Positions 1-8,151 are shown, counted from the first letter of the stretch. The stretch is 36,865 nucleotides of DNA from Pseudolabrys sp. (GCA_009694265.1 SHVM01000016.1:1-36865), one strand, 5' to 3'. A program made the numbers and translations. The notes: generated by a model not told the origin, from the sequence alone.

Positions 1-93
1 CTTGAACGCGAAAACGAACTCCTCAGGCGCCTGGTCGCAAACCTCGCGCTTGCCAACCAACAACTCAAAGACCAGGCTGGCAAAGAGGATTAG
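1..93 (+). CDS. C-terminal tail of a transposase OrfA-like coiled-coil protein (partial)
   Basis: The open frame enters from the left edge and ends at TAG 91-93, leaving 30 residues. They form a leucine-heptad helix (start LERENELLRRLV, later LANQQLKDQ). This resembles the leucine-zipper end of IS3-family OrfA proteins, but so short a tail could belong to any coiled-coil protein. No OrfB frame follows. Instead, a broken chromate-transporter gene begins within about 60 bases, so the junction may mark an old insertion. The start and the rest of the gene lie outside the window. Confidence 0.4.
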   Translation, partial: LERENELLRRLVANLALANQQLKDQAGKED

Positions 94-149
94 CAATCGG
101 CCTTGCGACTAACATTGCAGGTGGACCACTTAGTGGGGGCTGGCCAGTG

Positions 150-312
150 GTCGCCAAGATGGCGGCGCCGCTGTTCATCAAGCGCTGGAACTCAGGTCCG
201 GTGATTGCGATCTTGGCTTTATATCGGCGTCGCCATCATGCATTGGCCGCTTCCTTTAGTGTTCGTGGTGCTGGCGCCGGTCAGCGTGGCCTTCGCGTGG
301 TTTAAGCGATGA
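150..312 (+). pseudogene. Remnant of the first chromate transporter subunit (CHR domain), truncated and frameshifted
   Basis: Two frames joined near base 225 read like the end of a CHR-family membrane protein. The first part (from about 150) contains APLFIKRWNSGPVIAILALY. The second (from about 222) continues IGVAIMHWPLPLVFVVLAPV and ends SVAFAWFKR before TGA 310-312. That stop overlaps the ATG of the next gene in an ATGA arrangement, as expected of paired short-chain ChrA subunits. The 5' two thirds of the gene are missing and a small shift separates the two frames, so this is a broken first subunit. The assignment is inferred from hydrophobic pattern and position. Confidence 0.55.
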
Positions 313-836
313 ACGACTCGCCGCTGCTCACGCTCGCCGGTTATTTCGCGCTGCTGTCGCTGTTCGCGGTCGGCGGCGCCAATGCAGCGATCCCGGAAAT
401 GCACCGCATCGCGGTCGACGTGATGCATTGGATGAGCGACCGGCAGTTCGCCGACATGTTCGCGATCGCCCAGGTGTCGCCGGGACCCAACATCATCATC
501 GTCACCTTGATTGGCTATCACGTCGCCGGCTTCCCGGGCGCGGCGGTGGCAACCGCCGCGATGTGCGGGCCGACCTGCCTGGTGGCGTTTTTCGTCGCGC
601 GGGTGTGGGGCCGTTTCAAGGACGCGCGTTGGCGGATCGCGATCCAGGCCGGCCTGGTTCCGGTCTCGCTCGGGCTGATCGCGGCCAGCGCCTTCGTGCT
701 GGCGCGCGCCGCCGACAACACTGTTTATGCCGGCGTTATTACCGCCATTACCGTCGCGGTGGCCTTCGCCACCCGCATGAACCCGCTGTGGATTTTCGCA
801 GCCGGCGGCATTCTGGGGTTGGCCGGCTGGCTGTAA
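309..836 (+). CDS. Chromate transporter family protein, second subunit (CHR domain)
   Basis: This is a 175-residue inner-membrane protein of the chromate ion transporter (CHR) family. Visible family signs are the N-terminal FAVGGANAAIPEM stretch (about residues 20-32), the conserved QVSPGPN motif near residues 56-62, and about five hydrophobic segments. At this length it is a short-chain form with one CHR domain, which normally pairs with a second short-chain subunit encoded just upstream. Here the partner is only a frameshifted remnant, so the pump may not work in this strain. Its ATG overlaps the stop of that remnant, which suggests former translational coupling. Family members export chromate or related oxyanions; the actual substrate cannot be read from the sequence. 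Confidence 0.92.
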   Translation: MNDSPLLTLAGYFALLSLFAVGGANAAIPEMHRIAVDVMHWMSDRQFADMFAIAQVSPGPNIIIVTLIGYHVAGFPGAAVATAAMCGPTCLVAFFVARVWGRFKDARWRIAIQAGLVPVSLGLIAASAFVLARAADNTVYAGVITAITVAVAFATRMNPLWIFAAGGILGLAGWL

Positions 837-936
837 CGGGGAAATTGCCCAACGTTCGCGCTTCCGGCGGGGGCAGATCGTGTGCTAGGGAACATGCCGG
901 GGGCCGGGATAATAAGAAGAGTGTTGAGGAGGGGAA

Positions 937-1470
937 ATGTCCGGTGAGGCCAAGCCCTCCCATAAGGGGGGCGGCTTTCAATTAAAGGTTCGCGGTCCGC
1001 GTGAGTTTTACGGCGGCCTGGCGCTGATCGCCTTGGCGATTATCGCGATCCTGGCCTCGAGCGAGTTGCCCGGCCAGCACGGCTTCGCCTTCGGACCAGG
1101 TACCGCCCCGCGCATGTTCGCGACCATGCTCGCCGTCGCCGGCGCGCTGGTGGTGCTGATGGGTCTTTTAATCGACGGGCCGCCGGTCGAAAGCTTCGCT
1201 ATCCGCGGTCCCTCCTATGTGCTGGTGGCGATCCTGCTGTTCGCCGGCATGATCCGCGGCATCGACCTGAACATGATCGGACTTCCCTTCAAGATACCGT
1301 CGCTCGGAATGGTGGTTTCCACCTTCACCGCCTTCATCATTTCGATCATGGGATCGAGCGAGATGCGCTGGGTGGAAAGCCTGATCGCCGCCATGGTGAT
1401 GACCGCGTTCTGCGTGGCACTGTTCGTCTATCTGCTCGGGCTTCCGTTCCAGCTTTGGCCAGCATTCTGA
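937..1470 (+). CDS. tctB: Tripartite tricarboxylate transporter small membrane subunit TctB
   Basis: This 177-residue protein has four hydrophobic segments (about residues 22-40, 60-82, 90-112 and 130-170) and a hydrophilic, lysine-rich N-terminus, which is the TctB architecture. The conserved FGPGTAPRMFATMLA region (about residues 49-63) is typical of the family. TctB is the small membrane partner of TctA in secondary, binding-protein-dependent uptake of citrate-like carboxylates. A GAGGGG ribosome-binding site lies just before the ATG. The gene ends 15 bases before tctA, so the two are almost certainly cotranscribed. No binding-protein (tctC) gene lies beside them in this window. Confidence 0.93.
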   Translation: MSGEAKPSHKGGGFQLKVRGPREFYGGLALIALAIIAILASSELPGQHGFAFGPGTAPRMFATMLAVAGALVVLMGLLIDGPPVESFAIRGPSYVLVAILLFAGMIRGIDLNMIGLPFKIPSLGMVVSTFTAFIISIMGSSEMRWVESLIAAMVMTAFCVALFVYLLGLPFQLWPAF

Positions 1471-1485
1471 TCGGATCGCATCACC

Positions 1486-3000
1486 TTGACTGACCTTCTC
1501 GCCAATCTCGCGCTCGGCTTCTCGGTCGCCGCCAATCCCTACAATATCGGCTTCTGCCTGCTCGGCACGCTGGTCGGCACGCTGGTCGGCGTGCTGCCGG
1601 GCATCGGCACCGTGGCGACGGTCGCCATGCTGCTGCCGATCACATTTGGATTACCTCCGATCGGCGCGCTCATCATGCTCGCCGGCATTTATTACGGCGC
1701 GCAATATGGCGGCTCGACCACCTCGATCCTGGTCAATATTCCAGGCGAGGCGACATCGGTGGTGACGTGTCTCGACGGCCATCAAATGGCGCGGCAGGGC
1801 CGCGCCGGCGCCGCGCTGTCGATCTCGGCTATCGGTTCGTTCTTCGCCGGCTGTGTTGCCACCGTGCTGGTGGCGGCGCTGGGTGTCCCGCTCACTTCAT
1901 TGGCGCTGTTGTTCGGGCCGGCGGAATATTTTTCGCTGATGGTGCTCGGACTTATTTTCGCGGTGGTGCTGGCGAAGGGCTCGGTGCTCAAGGCCATTGC
2001 CATGATCCTCATGGGTCTGTTGCTGTCGATGGTGGGCTCGGATCTGGAGACCGGCGCCGGCCGCATGACCTTCGATATCCCGGAGCTCTCCGACGGCATC
2101 GGCTTCACCAATGTGGCGATGGGCTTGTTCGGATTCGCCGAGATCATCCGCAACCTGGAAATGTCGCAGGAAAGCCGCAACATCGTGAATGCCAAGATTT
2201 CCGGCCTGATGCCGACGCGGCAGGATCTGATCGATTCCTCCGGCGCGATCGTGCGCGGCACCATTCTTGGCTCCATCCTCGGCATTCTGCCCGGCGGCGG
2301 CGCGGTGGTGGCCTCGTTTGCCGCCTACACGTTCGAGAAGCGCGTCTCGAAACATCCCGAGCGCTTCGGCCGCGGCGCCATCCAGGGCGTGGCGGCGCCG
2401 GAAAGCGCCAACAATGCAGCGGCGCAAACCTCGTTCATTCCGCTGCTCACGCTTGGCATTCCGCCCAATGCGGTGATGGCGCTGATGGTCGGCGCCATGA
2501 CCATCCACGGCATCGTGCCGGGTCCGCAGGTGATGACCAAACAGCCCGAACTGTTCTGGGGCATGATCGCCTCGATGTGGCTCGGCAATTTGATGCTGGT
2601 CATCATCAATTTGCCGCTGGTCGGCGTGTGGGTGACCTTGCTGCGGGTGCCGTACCGGCTGCTGTATCCCTCAATCATCGTGTTCTGTTGCATCGGCATC
2701 TACTCGATCAACAACTCGCCGACTGACGTGGTGATCGCGGCGATCTTCGGCCTGGTTGGCTATTGGCTGGTCAAGCACGACTTCGAGCCGGCGCCGCTGG
2801 TGCTGGCCTTCGTACTCGGGCCGCTGATGGAGGAGAACCTGCGGCGCGCCATGCTGATCGCGCGCGGCGACGTCACCGTGTTCGCGACCCGGCCGATCTC
2901 GGCCGGGCTGCTCGCGGTCGCGATACTCCTGCTGGTGCTGGCGGCCTTGCCGGCGATCCGCAAGCGGCGCGACGAGGTGTTCGTTGAGTCGAAAAACTGA
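1486..3000 (+). CDS. tctA: Tripartite tricarboxylate transporter large permease TctA
   Basis: This 504-residue polytopic permease has about twelve hydrophobic segments. The N-terminal half shows VGVLPGIGTVATVAMLLPIT (about residues 36-55), then YYGAQYGGSTTSILVNIPGE. The second half repeats the pattern with SILGILPGGGAVVASFAAY and ESANNAAAQTSFIPLLTLGIPP. These two glycine/proline-rich repeats define the TctA family. Translation apparently starts at TTG 1486, since the frame has no earlier ATG and the distance from tctB is right; the ribosome-binding site is weak. It should form the transport channel with TctB and depend on a periplasmic TctC receptor encoded elsewhere. The substrate, probably a di- or tricarboxylate, cannot be fixed. 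Confidence 0.95.
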   Translation: MTDLLANLALGFSVAANPYNIGFCLLGTLVGTLVGVLPGIGTVATVAMLLPITFGLPPIGALIMLAGIYYGAQYGGSTTSILVNIPGEATSVVTCLDGHQMARQGRAGAALSISAIGSFFAGCVATVLVAALGVPLTSLALLFGPAEYFSLMVLGLIFAVVLAKGSVLKAIAMILMGLLLSMVGSDLETGAGRMTFDIPELSDGIGFTNVAMGLFGFAEIIRNLEMSQESRNIVNAKISGLMPTRQDLIDSSGAIVRGTILGSILGILPGGGAVVASFAAYTFEKRVSKHPERFGRGAIQGVAAPESANNAAAQTSFIPLLTLGIPPNAVMALMVGAMTIHGIVPGPQVMTKQPELFWGMIASMWLGNLMLVIINLPLVGVWVTLLRVPYRLLYPSIIVFCCIGIYSINNSPTDVVIAAIFGLVGYWLVKHDFEPAPLVLAFVLGPLMEENLRRAMLIARGDVTVFATRPISAGLLAVAILLLVLAALPAIRKRRDEVFVESKN

Positions 3001-3123
3001 GAAGCCCGTCACCCCTTCCGCCAAAAACGGCTATAACATACTGATCTTATTTAAATAATTATTTCTGGTCGCGCTCTGCCCCCGTATCTGCCCACGACGG
3101 AGTAGAGGCGCATTTGTGACTCG

Positions 3124-3145
3124 TCCGGTGGCAATCCGGTGGCAA
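3124..3145. repeat. Two tandem copies of an 11-bp unit (TCCGGTGGCAA)
   Basis: The 11-base unit TCCGGTGGCAA occurs twice back to back within the roughly 255-base gap between tctA and the next small gene. I see no gene in the gap. The surrounding sequence is lower in GC than the flanking genes and may be accessory DNA. Confidence 0.6.
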
Positions 3146-3255
3146 TAATTTGCACGGCCGAATTCGAAATTGAATGAGATCTAGGCCCCAATAGCGGGCA
3201 CATTAGTACAAACCCTGACGATACGAAGCTAATCGAAAAAGTCGGTCTGGAGCCA

Positions 3256-3495
3256 ATGCTTAAACTCAAACCGATCAACCTCGCGAGCAAGCCAGCCGAC
3301 GACTACGAGGTCATCGACGAGGACCGAAACGTGATCGGTCGTATCTTGTGGGCTCACGTGGCGAACGGATTGCCTTGGTTTTGGTCGCTGTTTCGCGGAC
3401 ATGGACCGCAGCAGCCAACAGACAGAGGCTACGCGGCAACGCGCGAGGAAGCGATGGCCGCATTTAAGGCGTCGTGGGTGCAGCCCTCAAAATGA
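3256..3495 (+). CDS. Small conserved hypothetical protein (79 aa)
   Basis: A soluble 79-residue protein with no signal peptide or membrane segment. It starts at ATG 3256 behind a CTGGAG-like ribosome-binding site. The middle carries an aspartate/glutamate-rich stretch followed by VIGRILWAHVANGLPWFW, and the C-terminal part reads DRGYAATREEAMAAFKASW. That C-terminal pattern is one I associate with short orphan proteins common in Bradyrhizobium-type genomes, often in accessory regions; this is recollection, not a search. No function can be assigned. The lower GC of its surroundings fits acquired DNA. Confidence 0.7.
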   Translation: MLKLKPINLASKPADDYEVIDEDRNVIGRILWAHVANGLPWFWSLFRGHGPQQPTDRGYAATREEAMAAFKASWVQPSK

Positions 3496-3822
3496 ATTTC
3501 GCACTATTCGCTCTTGTCCAATAGCCGTAGCGAACTAGCCTGAAAATTACTTCCGATAGTTCTTTCGGAACCAAACGTTCTCTCTTCGCAGTGCAGAGTA
3601 ATCCCACGTTGAGTGAGCAATTTTCTTAGATACTTCCGAGTGAACGCGCCAAAATGACCAACGGGGCTGGCCGCCTACCACGGTCACACGCAGGTCAGGT
3701 CAATCGAAGGCGATGGTCATGACGTTTTCCCCCCGTGTGCTGGCGGACGGTAGCAAAAAGCGCGGATAAGCGCCTGCCGCGCGGTTGCCGGGCGGGGTAA
3801 ACTTCCCCATCTTGAGTCGTGG
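3496..3822. other. Gene-free stretch upstream of thyA
   Basis: About 330 bases with no convincing gene on either strand. It holds a small imperfect hairpin (TTCCGA...TCGGAA around 3550-3572) and a short sequence, TTGTCCAATAGC at about 3514, that recurs near 36653. It leads into the REP-like palindrome just before thyA. Confidence 0.5.
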
Positions 3823-3873
3823 GGCGCATGATCCCGAAAAGTGGGTACCGGTTTTCGGACAGGATCATGCGCC
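3823..3873. repeat. REP-like palindrome immediately upstream of thyA
   Basis: Perfect 12-base arms (GGCGCATGATCC at 3823-3834 and its complement at 3862-3873) enclose a second short stem (CGAAAA 3835-3840 with TTTTCG 3852-3857). The whole resembles the GCATGATCC...GGTTTTCGG palindromes scattered through Bradyrhizobium-type genomes. It ends 19 bases before the thyA start and could act as a hairpin in the 5' leader. Confidence 0.75.
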
Positions 3874-3892
3874 AAGCAAACTAGGTCGACCG

Positions 3893-4687
3893 ATGCGCCA
3901 ATATCTCGATCTGATGGAACTTATCCTCAAGCACGGCGTGGAAAAGCGCGACCGCACTGGCACCGGCACGCTCTCGGTGTTCGGCCATCAGATGCGGTTT
4001 GCGCTCGACGACGGCTTCCCGATGCTCACCACCAAGAAGCTGCACCTGAAGTCGATCGTGCATGAGCTGCTGTGGTTTCTGGCCGGCGACACCAACATCA
4101 AATATCTCAACGCGCACGGCGTGCGCATCTGGGACGAATGGGCCGACGAGCGCGGCGACCTCGGGCCGGTCTATGGCCAGCAGTGGCGCTCATGGCCCGC
4201 ACAGGACGGCAAGACCATCGACCAGATCGCCCATGTCATCGACATGATCCGGCGCAATCCGGATTCGCGGCGGCTGATCGTGACCGCCTGGAATCCGGCC
4301 GATGTCGACAAGATGGCGCTGCCGCCATGCCATTGCCTGTTCCAGTTCTATGTCGCGGACGGCAAGCTCTCATGCCAGCTCTACCAGCGCTCGGCCGATG
4401 TGTTTCTCGGCGTGCCGTTCAATATCGCGTCCTATGCGTTGCTCACGCTGATGGTGGCGCAGGTGACCGGCTTCAAGCCGGGCGAGTTCATCCACACGTT
4501 TGGTGACGCGCATCTTTATCTTAATCATCTGGAGCAGGCGAAGTTGCAATTGTCGCGCGCGCCCAAGCGCCTGTCCGCGATGCGGCTCAACCCGGCGGTG
4601 AAGGATATTTTCGGATTCCGTTTCGAGGATTTCGCGATCGAAGACTACGACCCGCATCCGCACATCAAAGCCCAAGTAGCAGTATGA
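3893..4687 (+). CDS. thyA: Thymidylate synthase
   Basis: Converts dUMP to dTMP in the cytoplasm using methylene-tetrahydrofolate as one-carbon donor and reductant, yielding dihydrofolate. The 264-residue product matches the length of E. coli ThyA and aligns with it essentially from end to end. Visible motifs are [17 protein letters not shown] near the N-terminus, the nucleophile in [20 protein letters not shown] (Cys146 in E. coli numbering), the phosphate-binding QRSADVFLG, and the C-terminal [15 protein letters not shown] chose ATG 3893 (protein starting MRQYLDLM) because it matches the family N-terminus. A longer frame from about 3785 would translate the REP-like palindrome and is not credible. 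folA follows 37 bases later, so the enzyme that recycles the dihydrofolate product is probably cotranscribed. Confidence 0.97.
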   Translation: MRQYLDLMELILKHGVEKRDRTGTGTLSVFGHQMRFALDDGFPMLTTKKLHLKSIVHELLWFLAGDTNIKYLNAHGVRIWDEWADERGDLGPVYGQQWRSWPAQDGKTIDQIAHVIDMIRRNPDSRRLIVTAWNPADVDKMALPPCHCLFQFYVADGKLSCQLYQRSADVFLGVPFNIASYALLTLMVAQVTGFKPGEFIHTFGDAHLYLNHLEQAKLQLSRAPKRLSAMRLNPAVKDIFGFRFEDFAIEDYDPHPHIKAQVAV

Positions 4688-4724
4688 GCGGCGGTGTGAG
4701 CCCCCATATCCGCGCGGCGCAGTC

Positions 4725-5231
4725 ATGAAAATAGTCTTGGTCGCAGCCATCGGCGAAAACAACGTCATCGGCCATGAAGGCCAATTGCCGTGGAAGCTGA
4801 AGTCCGACCTGCAACATTTCCGCAAGGTGACGCTCAACCGGCCGGTGGTCATGGGGCGCAAGACGTATGAATCGATCGGCAAGCTGCTCAAGGACCGCAC
4901 CAATATCGTGCTCACGCGCGATCTCGGGCTGATCGCTCCCGGCTCGGTGCTGGCCACCAGCCTGGAGGCTGCGTTTGCATTTGCGCGCCAGGATGCTGCC
5001 AAGCGCGGCGCGGACGAGATCATGGTGATCGGCGGCAGCGATATCTTTGCAGCCGCCATGCCGCTGGCGGACCGGCTGGAGATCACCCAGGTGCATGCTT
5101 CGCCCAAAGGCGACGTCAAGTTTCCGCCGATCGATGCCGCGGTCTGGCAGGAAGTGGGCCGCGAGGCACATGCCGCCGGCGCGGACGACGACGCCGATTT
5201 CACCTATGTGACGTTTGAACGGAAGCGTTGA
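4725..5231 (+). CDS. folA: Dihydrofolate reductase
   Basis: A 168-residue cytoplasmic enzyme that reduces dihydrofolate to tetrahydrofolate with NADPH, regenerating the cofactor consumed by ThyA. It shows the usual order of DHFR elements: AAIGENNVIG (Met20-loop region), LPWKLKSDLQHFRKVT with the substrate-binding acidic residue in the first helix, VVMGRKTYESIG (NADPH binding), TNIVLTR, and VIGGSDIFAAAMPLADRLEITQVHA near residues 104-128. The gene follows thyA by 37 bases, a very common bacterial pairing. It ends at TGA 5229-5231, and a long gap before hflK suggests that the thyA-folA unit stops here. Confidence 0.96.
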   Translation: MKIVLVAAIGENNVIGHEGQLPWKLKSDLQHFRKVTLNRPVVMGRKTYESIGKLLKDRTNIVLTRDLGLIAPGSVLATSLEAAFAFARQDAAKRGADEIMVIGGSDIFAAAMPLADRLEITQVHASPKGDVKFPPIDAAVWQEVGREAHAAGADDDADFTYVTFERKR

Positions 5232-5363
5232 GACGTTTATATTTGCTCGGATGGGTGACCGAATTCGGTAATATGGCCGTCGGATATTTGAATGCGGGTT
5301 TTGATGTCGCGTTGAATTGGGGCGAGTTTATTTGCTCGACCGTCCCCGACCGGATTATCAGCC

Positions 5364-5603
5364 GTGCTGGTGCCGGTCTTGCCGCCGGTCGTCGTTTCAG
5401 TGACACAAACGGTGACACATACGGCGATGTTCAAGTTGGCGTTCGCGGTAGTCGTCATCGCGGGCGTGATCGGGCTGGTCGCCAATCAGTTCTGGCGGAG
5501 CGAAGAGGTAATGGCCGACGAGCGCAGAAAGATCAAAGCGGTCAAGGCGGGCAAAGCGGCCCAGGTGGTCAGAGCGGTCAAAGCCATAAAGGCGAAAAGC
5601 TGA
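5364..5603 (+). CDS. Possible small single-pass membrane protein (hypothetical, doubtful)
   Basis: The 510 bases between folA and hflK hold no recognisable gene. The best candidate is a 79-residue frame with one clear hydrophobic segment, MFKLAFAVVVIAGVIGLVAN, followed by a lysine/arginine-rich tail in which KAVKAGKA-like units recur. An internal ATG at 5427 would give a tighter 58-residue protein that starts at the membrane segment. There is no good ribosome-binding site at either start, and overlapping frames of similar length exist on both strands. I list it as a possibility only. Confidence 0.3.
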   Translation: MLVPVLPPVVVSVTQTVTHTAMFKLAFAVVVIAGVIGLVANQFWRSEEVMADERRKIKAVKAGKAAQVVRAVKAIKAKS

Positions 5604-5645
5604 GGCGCCATCGCCCGGCACCCGGCGCCGCGACATGAACGCGCG

Positions 5646-5674
5646 TTGTAACGCGGCCTTGTCTCCCCTATAAT
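5646..5674 (+). promoter_or_regulatory. Sigma-70-type promoter for hflK-hflC
   Basis: TTGTAA at 5646-5651 and a perfect TATAAT at 5669-5674 are separated by 17 bases. Transcription would start near 5681, about 60 bases before the hflK ATG. Confidence 0.7.
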
Positions 5675-5741
5675 CCCACCCAATATAGGCAAGATATAGT
5701 TTTGCCGGGCACTCAAAGTCCCGGCTCCGGGAGAGATTTCA

Positions 5742-6890
5742 ATGCCATGGAGTAATCAGGGCGGCGGCGGTGGCGGCGGTCCTTGGGGTTCAGGCTCAGG
5801 CGGTAAGGGCCCCTGGGGCTCCGGACCGCAGTCGGGTGGGCCCAAGCCGCCGGATCTGGAAGAAATGCTTCGCCGCGGCCAGGACAAATTGCGCAGCGTG
5901 CTGCCGGGCGGCAATCTTGGCGGCAAGGGTTTCGTGATCTTTGGGCTTGCGGCCATCGCGCTCTGGGGCTTCTCCGGCTTCTTCCGGGTCGGGCCGGACG
6001 AGCTCGGCGTCGTTCTGCGCTTCGGCCAGGAAGTGCGCGAGGTGCAACCCGGACTTAATTACCACCTGCCTTACCCGGTCGAGACCGTGCTCACGCCCAA
6101 GGCGCTGCGCGTCAACAAGATCGACATCGGCATGCGCGTGGTCGACGACGTCCGCCGCGGCACCACCACCCGCGACGTGCCGGAGGAAAGCCTGATGCTG
6201 ACCGGCGACGAGAACATCGTCGACGTCGATTTCTCGGTGTTGTGGAAGGTCAAGCCGACCGGCGTCGGCGAATATCTGTTCAATATTCAGAATCCGGAAG
6301 GCACGGTGAAGGCGGTGGCCGAAAGCGCCATGCGCGAAGTCGTCGGCCGCTCCGAAATCCAGCCGATCCTCACCGGTGCGCGCCAGACCATCGAAACCGC
6401 CGTGCAGGATCTGATGCAAAAGACGCTCGACAATTACGGCGCCGGCGTTGTCGTGCAGCAGGTGCAGTTGCAGAAGGTCGATCCGCCGGCGCAGGTGATC
6501 GACGCCTTCCGCGACGTGCAGGCCGCGCGCGCCGATCTCGAGCGCGCGGTCAACGAATCGCAAACCTATGCCAACCGCGTGGTGCCGGAAGCGCGCGGCC
6601 GCGTGGCGCAGATCACGCAGGCCGCCGAAGCCTACAAGTCGCAGACCGTGGCGGAAGCCACCGGCCAGACCTCGCGCTTCCTGAAGATCTACGAGCAGTA
6701 TCAGAAGGCGCCCGACGTCACCCGCCAGCGCATGTATCTGGAAACCATGGAGCGCGTGCTCGGTGGCGCCGACAAGATCATCATGGATTCAGGCCGCGAA
6801 GGCAGTGGCGGCGTGGTGCCCTATCTGCCGCTCAATGAACTGTCGAGGGCCCCGGCACCGCGCGCCCCGGCGGCGGGAGGCCGGCCATGA
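5742..6890 (+). CDS. hflK: FtsH protease modulator HflK (SPFH family)
   Basis: A 382-residue membrane protein that assembles with HflC into large cage-like complexes around the FtsH protease and restrains its digestion of membrane proteins. The N-terminal 35 residues are almost all glycine, proline, serine and tryptophan. One membrane segment (about residues 63-82, GFVIFGLAAIALWGFSGFF) leads into the SPFH/band-7 domain (about 83-260), which includes PDELGVVLRFGQ and the YHLPYPVETV stretch. A long charged helix rich in Ala, Glu and Arg (about 270-340) follows. The start is supported by GGGAGAG 8 bases upstream. The stop overlaps the hflC ATG by 4 bases, indicating coupled synthesis of the two partners. 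Confidence 0.96.
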   Translation: MPWSNQGGGGGGGPWGSGSGGKGPWGSGPQSGGPKPPDLEEMLRRGQDKLRSVLPGGNLGGKGFVIFGLAAIALWGFSGFFRVGPDELGVVLRFGQEVREVQPGLNYHLPYPVETVLTPKALRVNKIDIGMRVVDDVRRGTTTRDVPEESLMLTGDENIVDVDFSVLWKVKPTGVGEYLFNIQNPEGTVKAVAESAMREVVGRSEIQPILTGARQTIETAVQDLMQKTLDNYGAGVVVQQVQLQKVDPPAQVIDAFRDVQAARADLERAVNESQTYANRVVPEARGRVAQITQAAEAYKSQTVAEATGQTSRFLKIYEQYQKAPDVTRQRMYLETMERVLGGADKIIMDSGREGSGGVVPYLPLNELSRAPAPRAPAAGGRP

Positions 6891-7816
6891 AGCTCAATTT
6901 CATCGGCGGCGTCATCGCCGTTCTGGTCGTCGCGGCATTGATCGCCGGCTACTCGTCGCTGTTCACCATCTATCAAACCCATCAGGCGCTGGTGCTCCGC
7001 CTCGGACAGCCGCGCCCGCCGATCACCTCTCCCGGCCTGCATGTGAAGGCGCCGTTCATCGACACGGTGGTCTATATCGACCGGCGCATTCTCGATCTGG
7101 AAGCGCCGGCGCAGGAAGTCATCGCCTCCGATCAGAAGCGGCTGGTGGTCGATGCCTTTGCCCGCTACCGCATCAAAGATCCGCTGCGCTTCTACCAGAC
7201 GCTGGGCTCGCTGCAGGCCGCCAATTCGCAGCTCGCCATTCTGCTCAACTCGGCGCTGCGCCGCGTGCTGGGCGAGGCGACCTTCACCCATGTCGTGCGC
7301 GACCAGCGCGCCGAGTTGACGACGCGTATCCGCGAACTGGTCGATCACGAAGCGACCGCTTACGGCATCGTGGTGGTGGACGTGCGTATCCGGCGCGCCG
7401 ATTTGCCCGAGCAGAACAGCCAGGCGGTCTATCAGCGCATGCAGACCGAACGCCAGCGCGAGGCGGCGGAATTCCGCGCGCAAGGCGCCCAGCGCGCACA
7501 GGAAATTCGCTCGCGCGCCGACCGCGAGGTGACCGTGCTGGTCGCCGAAGCGACCTCGCAATCCGAGCAGATCCGCGGCGCCGGCGACGCCACCCGCAAC
7601 CAGATCTTTGCCGACGCGTTCAACAAGGATCCGGACTTCTTCGCCTTCTACCGTTCGATGCAGGCCTATGAGGCGAGCCTCAAGAGCAGCGACACGCGGC
7701 TCTTGCTCAAGCCCGACACCAACTTCTTCCGCTACTTCAACGACCCGTCCGGCCAGCCGCGTGCGAACCCAGCAGCTCCGGCCGCGCCATCCGCTCAAGC
7801 AGCGCCGGTCCGGTAG
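6887..7816 (+). CDS. hflC: FtsH protease modulator HflC (SPFH family)
   Basis: The 309-residue partner of HflK. A single N-terminal membrane segment (about residues 4-24, FIGGVIAVLVVAALIAGY) is followed by the SPFH domain. It includes VYQTHQALVLRLGQ-like residues, the conserved APFIDTVVYIDRRILDLEAP segment and VVVDVRIRRADLP. Next comes the long coiled-coil region with ERQREAAEFRAQGAQRAQEIR (about residues 185-205). The tail after the conserved YRSMQAYEASL is proline/alanine-rich. The gene overlaps hflK by 4 bases. DUF2065 and degP follow on the same strand, an order common in Alphaproteobacteria that groups inner-membrane and periplasmic proteolysis control. Confidence 0.96.
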   Translation: MKLNFIGGVIAVLVVAALIAGYSSLFTIYQTHQALVLRLGQPRPPITSPGLHVKAPFIDTVVYIDRRILDLEAPAQEVIASDQKRLVVDAFARYRIKDPLRFYQTLGSLQAANSQLAILLNSALRRVLGEATFTHVVRDQRAELTTRIRELVDHEATAYGIVVVDVRIRRADLPEQNSQAVYQRMQTERQREAAEFRAQGAQRAQEIRSRADREVTVLVAEATSQSEQIRGAGDATRNQIFADAFNKDPDFFAFYRSMQAYEASLKSSDTRLLLKPDTNFFRYFNDPSGQPRANPAAPAAPSAQAAPVR

Positions 7817-7839
7817 ATAGGCAAAAGAGCGCATACGGC

Positions 7840-8025
7840 ATGTCGGATTTCCTGGCCGCGCTCGGGCTGGTCTTCATGATCGAGGGCTTGGTCTTTGCCG
7901 CCTTTCCGGTCCAGGCCAAGCGGGCGATGGCAAGCGTGCTGGAAACGCCGGAAACGACCTTGCGCGCGATTGGGATCGGCTCGGCCATCATCGGGCTGGC
8001 TATGGTGTGGCTGGTGCGCAGTTAA
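7840..8025 (+). CDS. DUF2065 family small membrane protein
   Basis: This 61-residue protein has two hydrophobic segments (about residues 4-22 and 42-58) around a basic linker. It matches the DUF2065 pattern: AALGLVFMIEGLVFAAFP, then MASVLETPETTLRAIGIGSAIIG. DUF2065 proteins are usually found right after hflC, as here (23-base gap), so a link to the HflKC/FtsH complex is plausible but unproven. The product should sit in the inner membrane. Confidence 0.88.
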   Translation: MSDFLAALGLVFMIEGLVFAAFPVQAKRAMASVLETPETTLRAIGIGSAIIGLAMVWLVRS

Positions 8026-8038
8026 GCTGGATGGCACG

Positions 8039-8057
8039 CTAAAAGCGTCGCTTTTAG
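8039..8057. promoter_or_regulatory. Perfect 9-bp palindrome between DUF2065 and degP
   Basis: CTAAAAGCG and its exact complement are separated by a single T. It lies 14 bases after the DUF2065 stop and 95 bases before degP. With no T-run after it and almost no loop, a protein-binding operator fits better than a terminator, but neither is shown. Confidence 0.4.
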
Positions 8058-8151
8058 GGACGAATCGGCCCCTCATGGTGTTGATCCCGAGGCCCTTGAT
8101 TAGCCTTGAAGACGGCGGCACTGTCGAAGCCGACACAATTTCCCAGGAGAA

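Noticed and set aside
3785-3892. Upstream in-frame extension of thyA giving a 300-residue protein
   Set aside because: It would translate the REP-like palindrome; the ATG at 3893 gives exactly the normal 264-residue ThyA N-terminus.
5237-5485. Minus-strand frame opposite the possible small membrane protein after folA
   Set aside because: It is threonine/alanine-rich without recognisable sequence or ribosome-binding site, and only one strand can be real.
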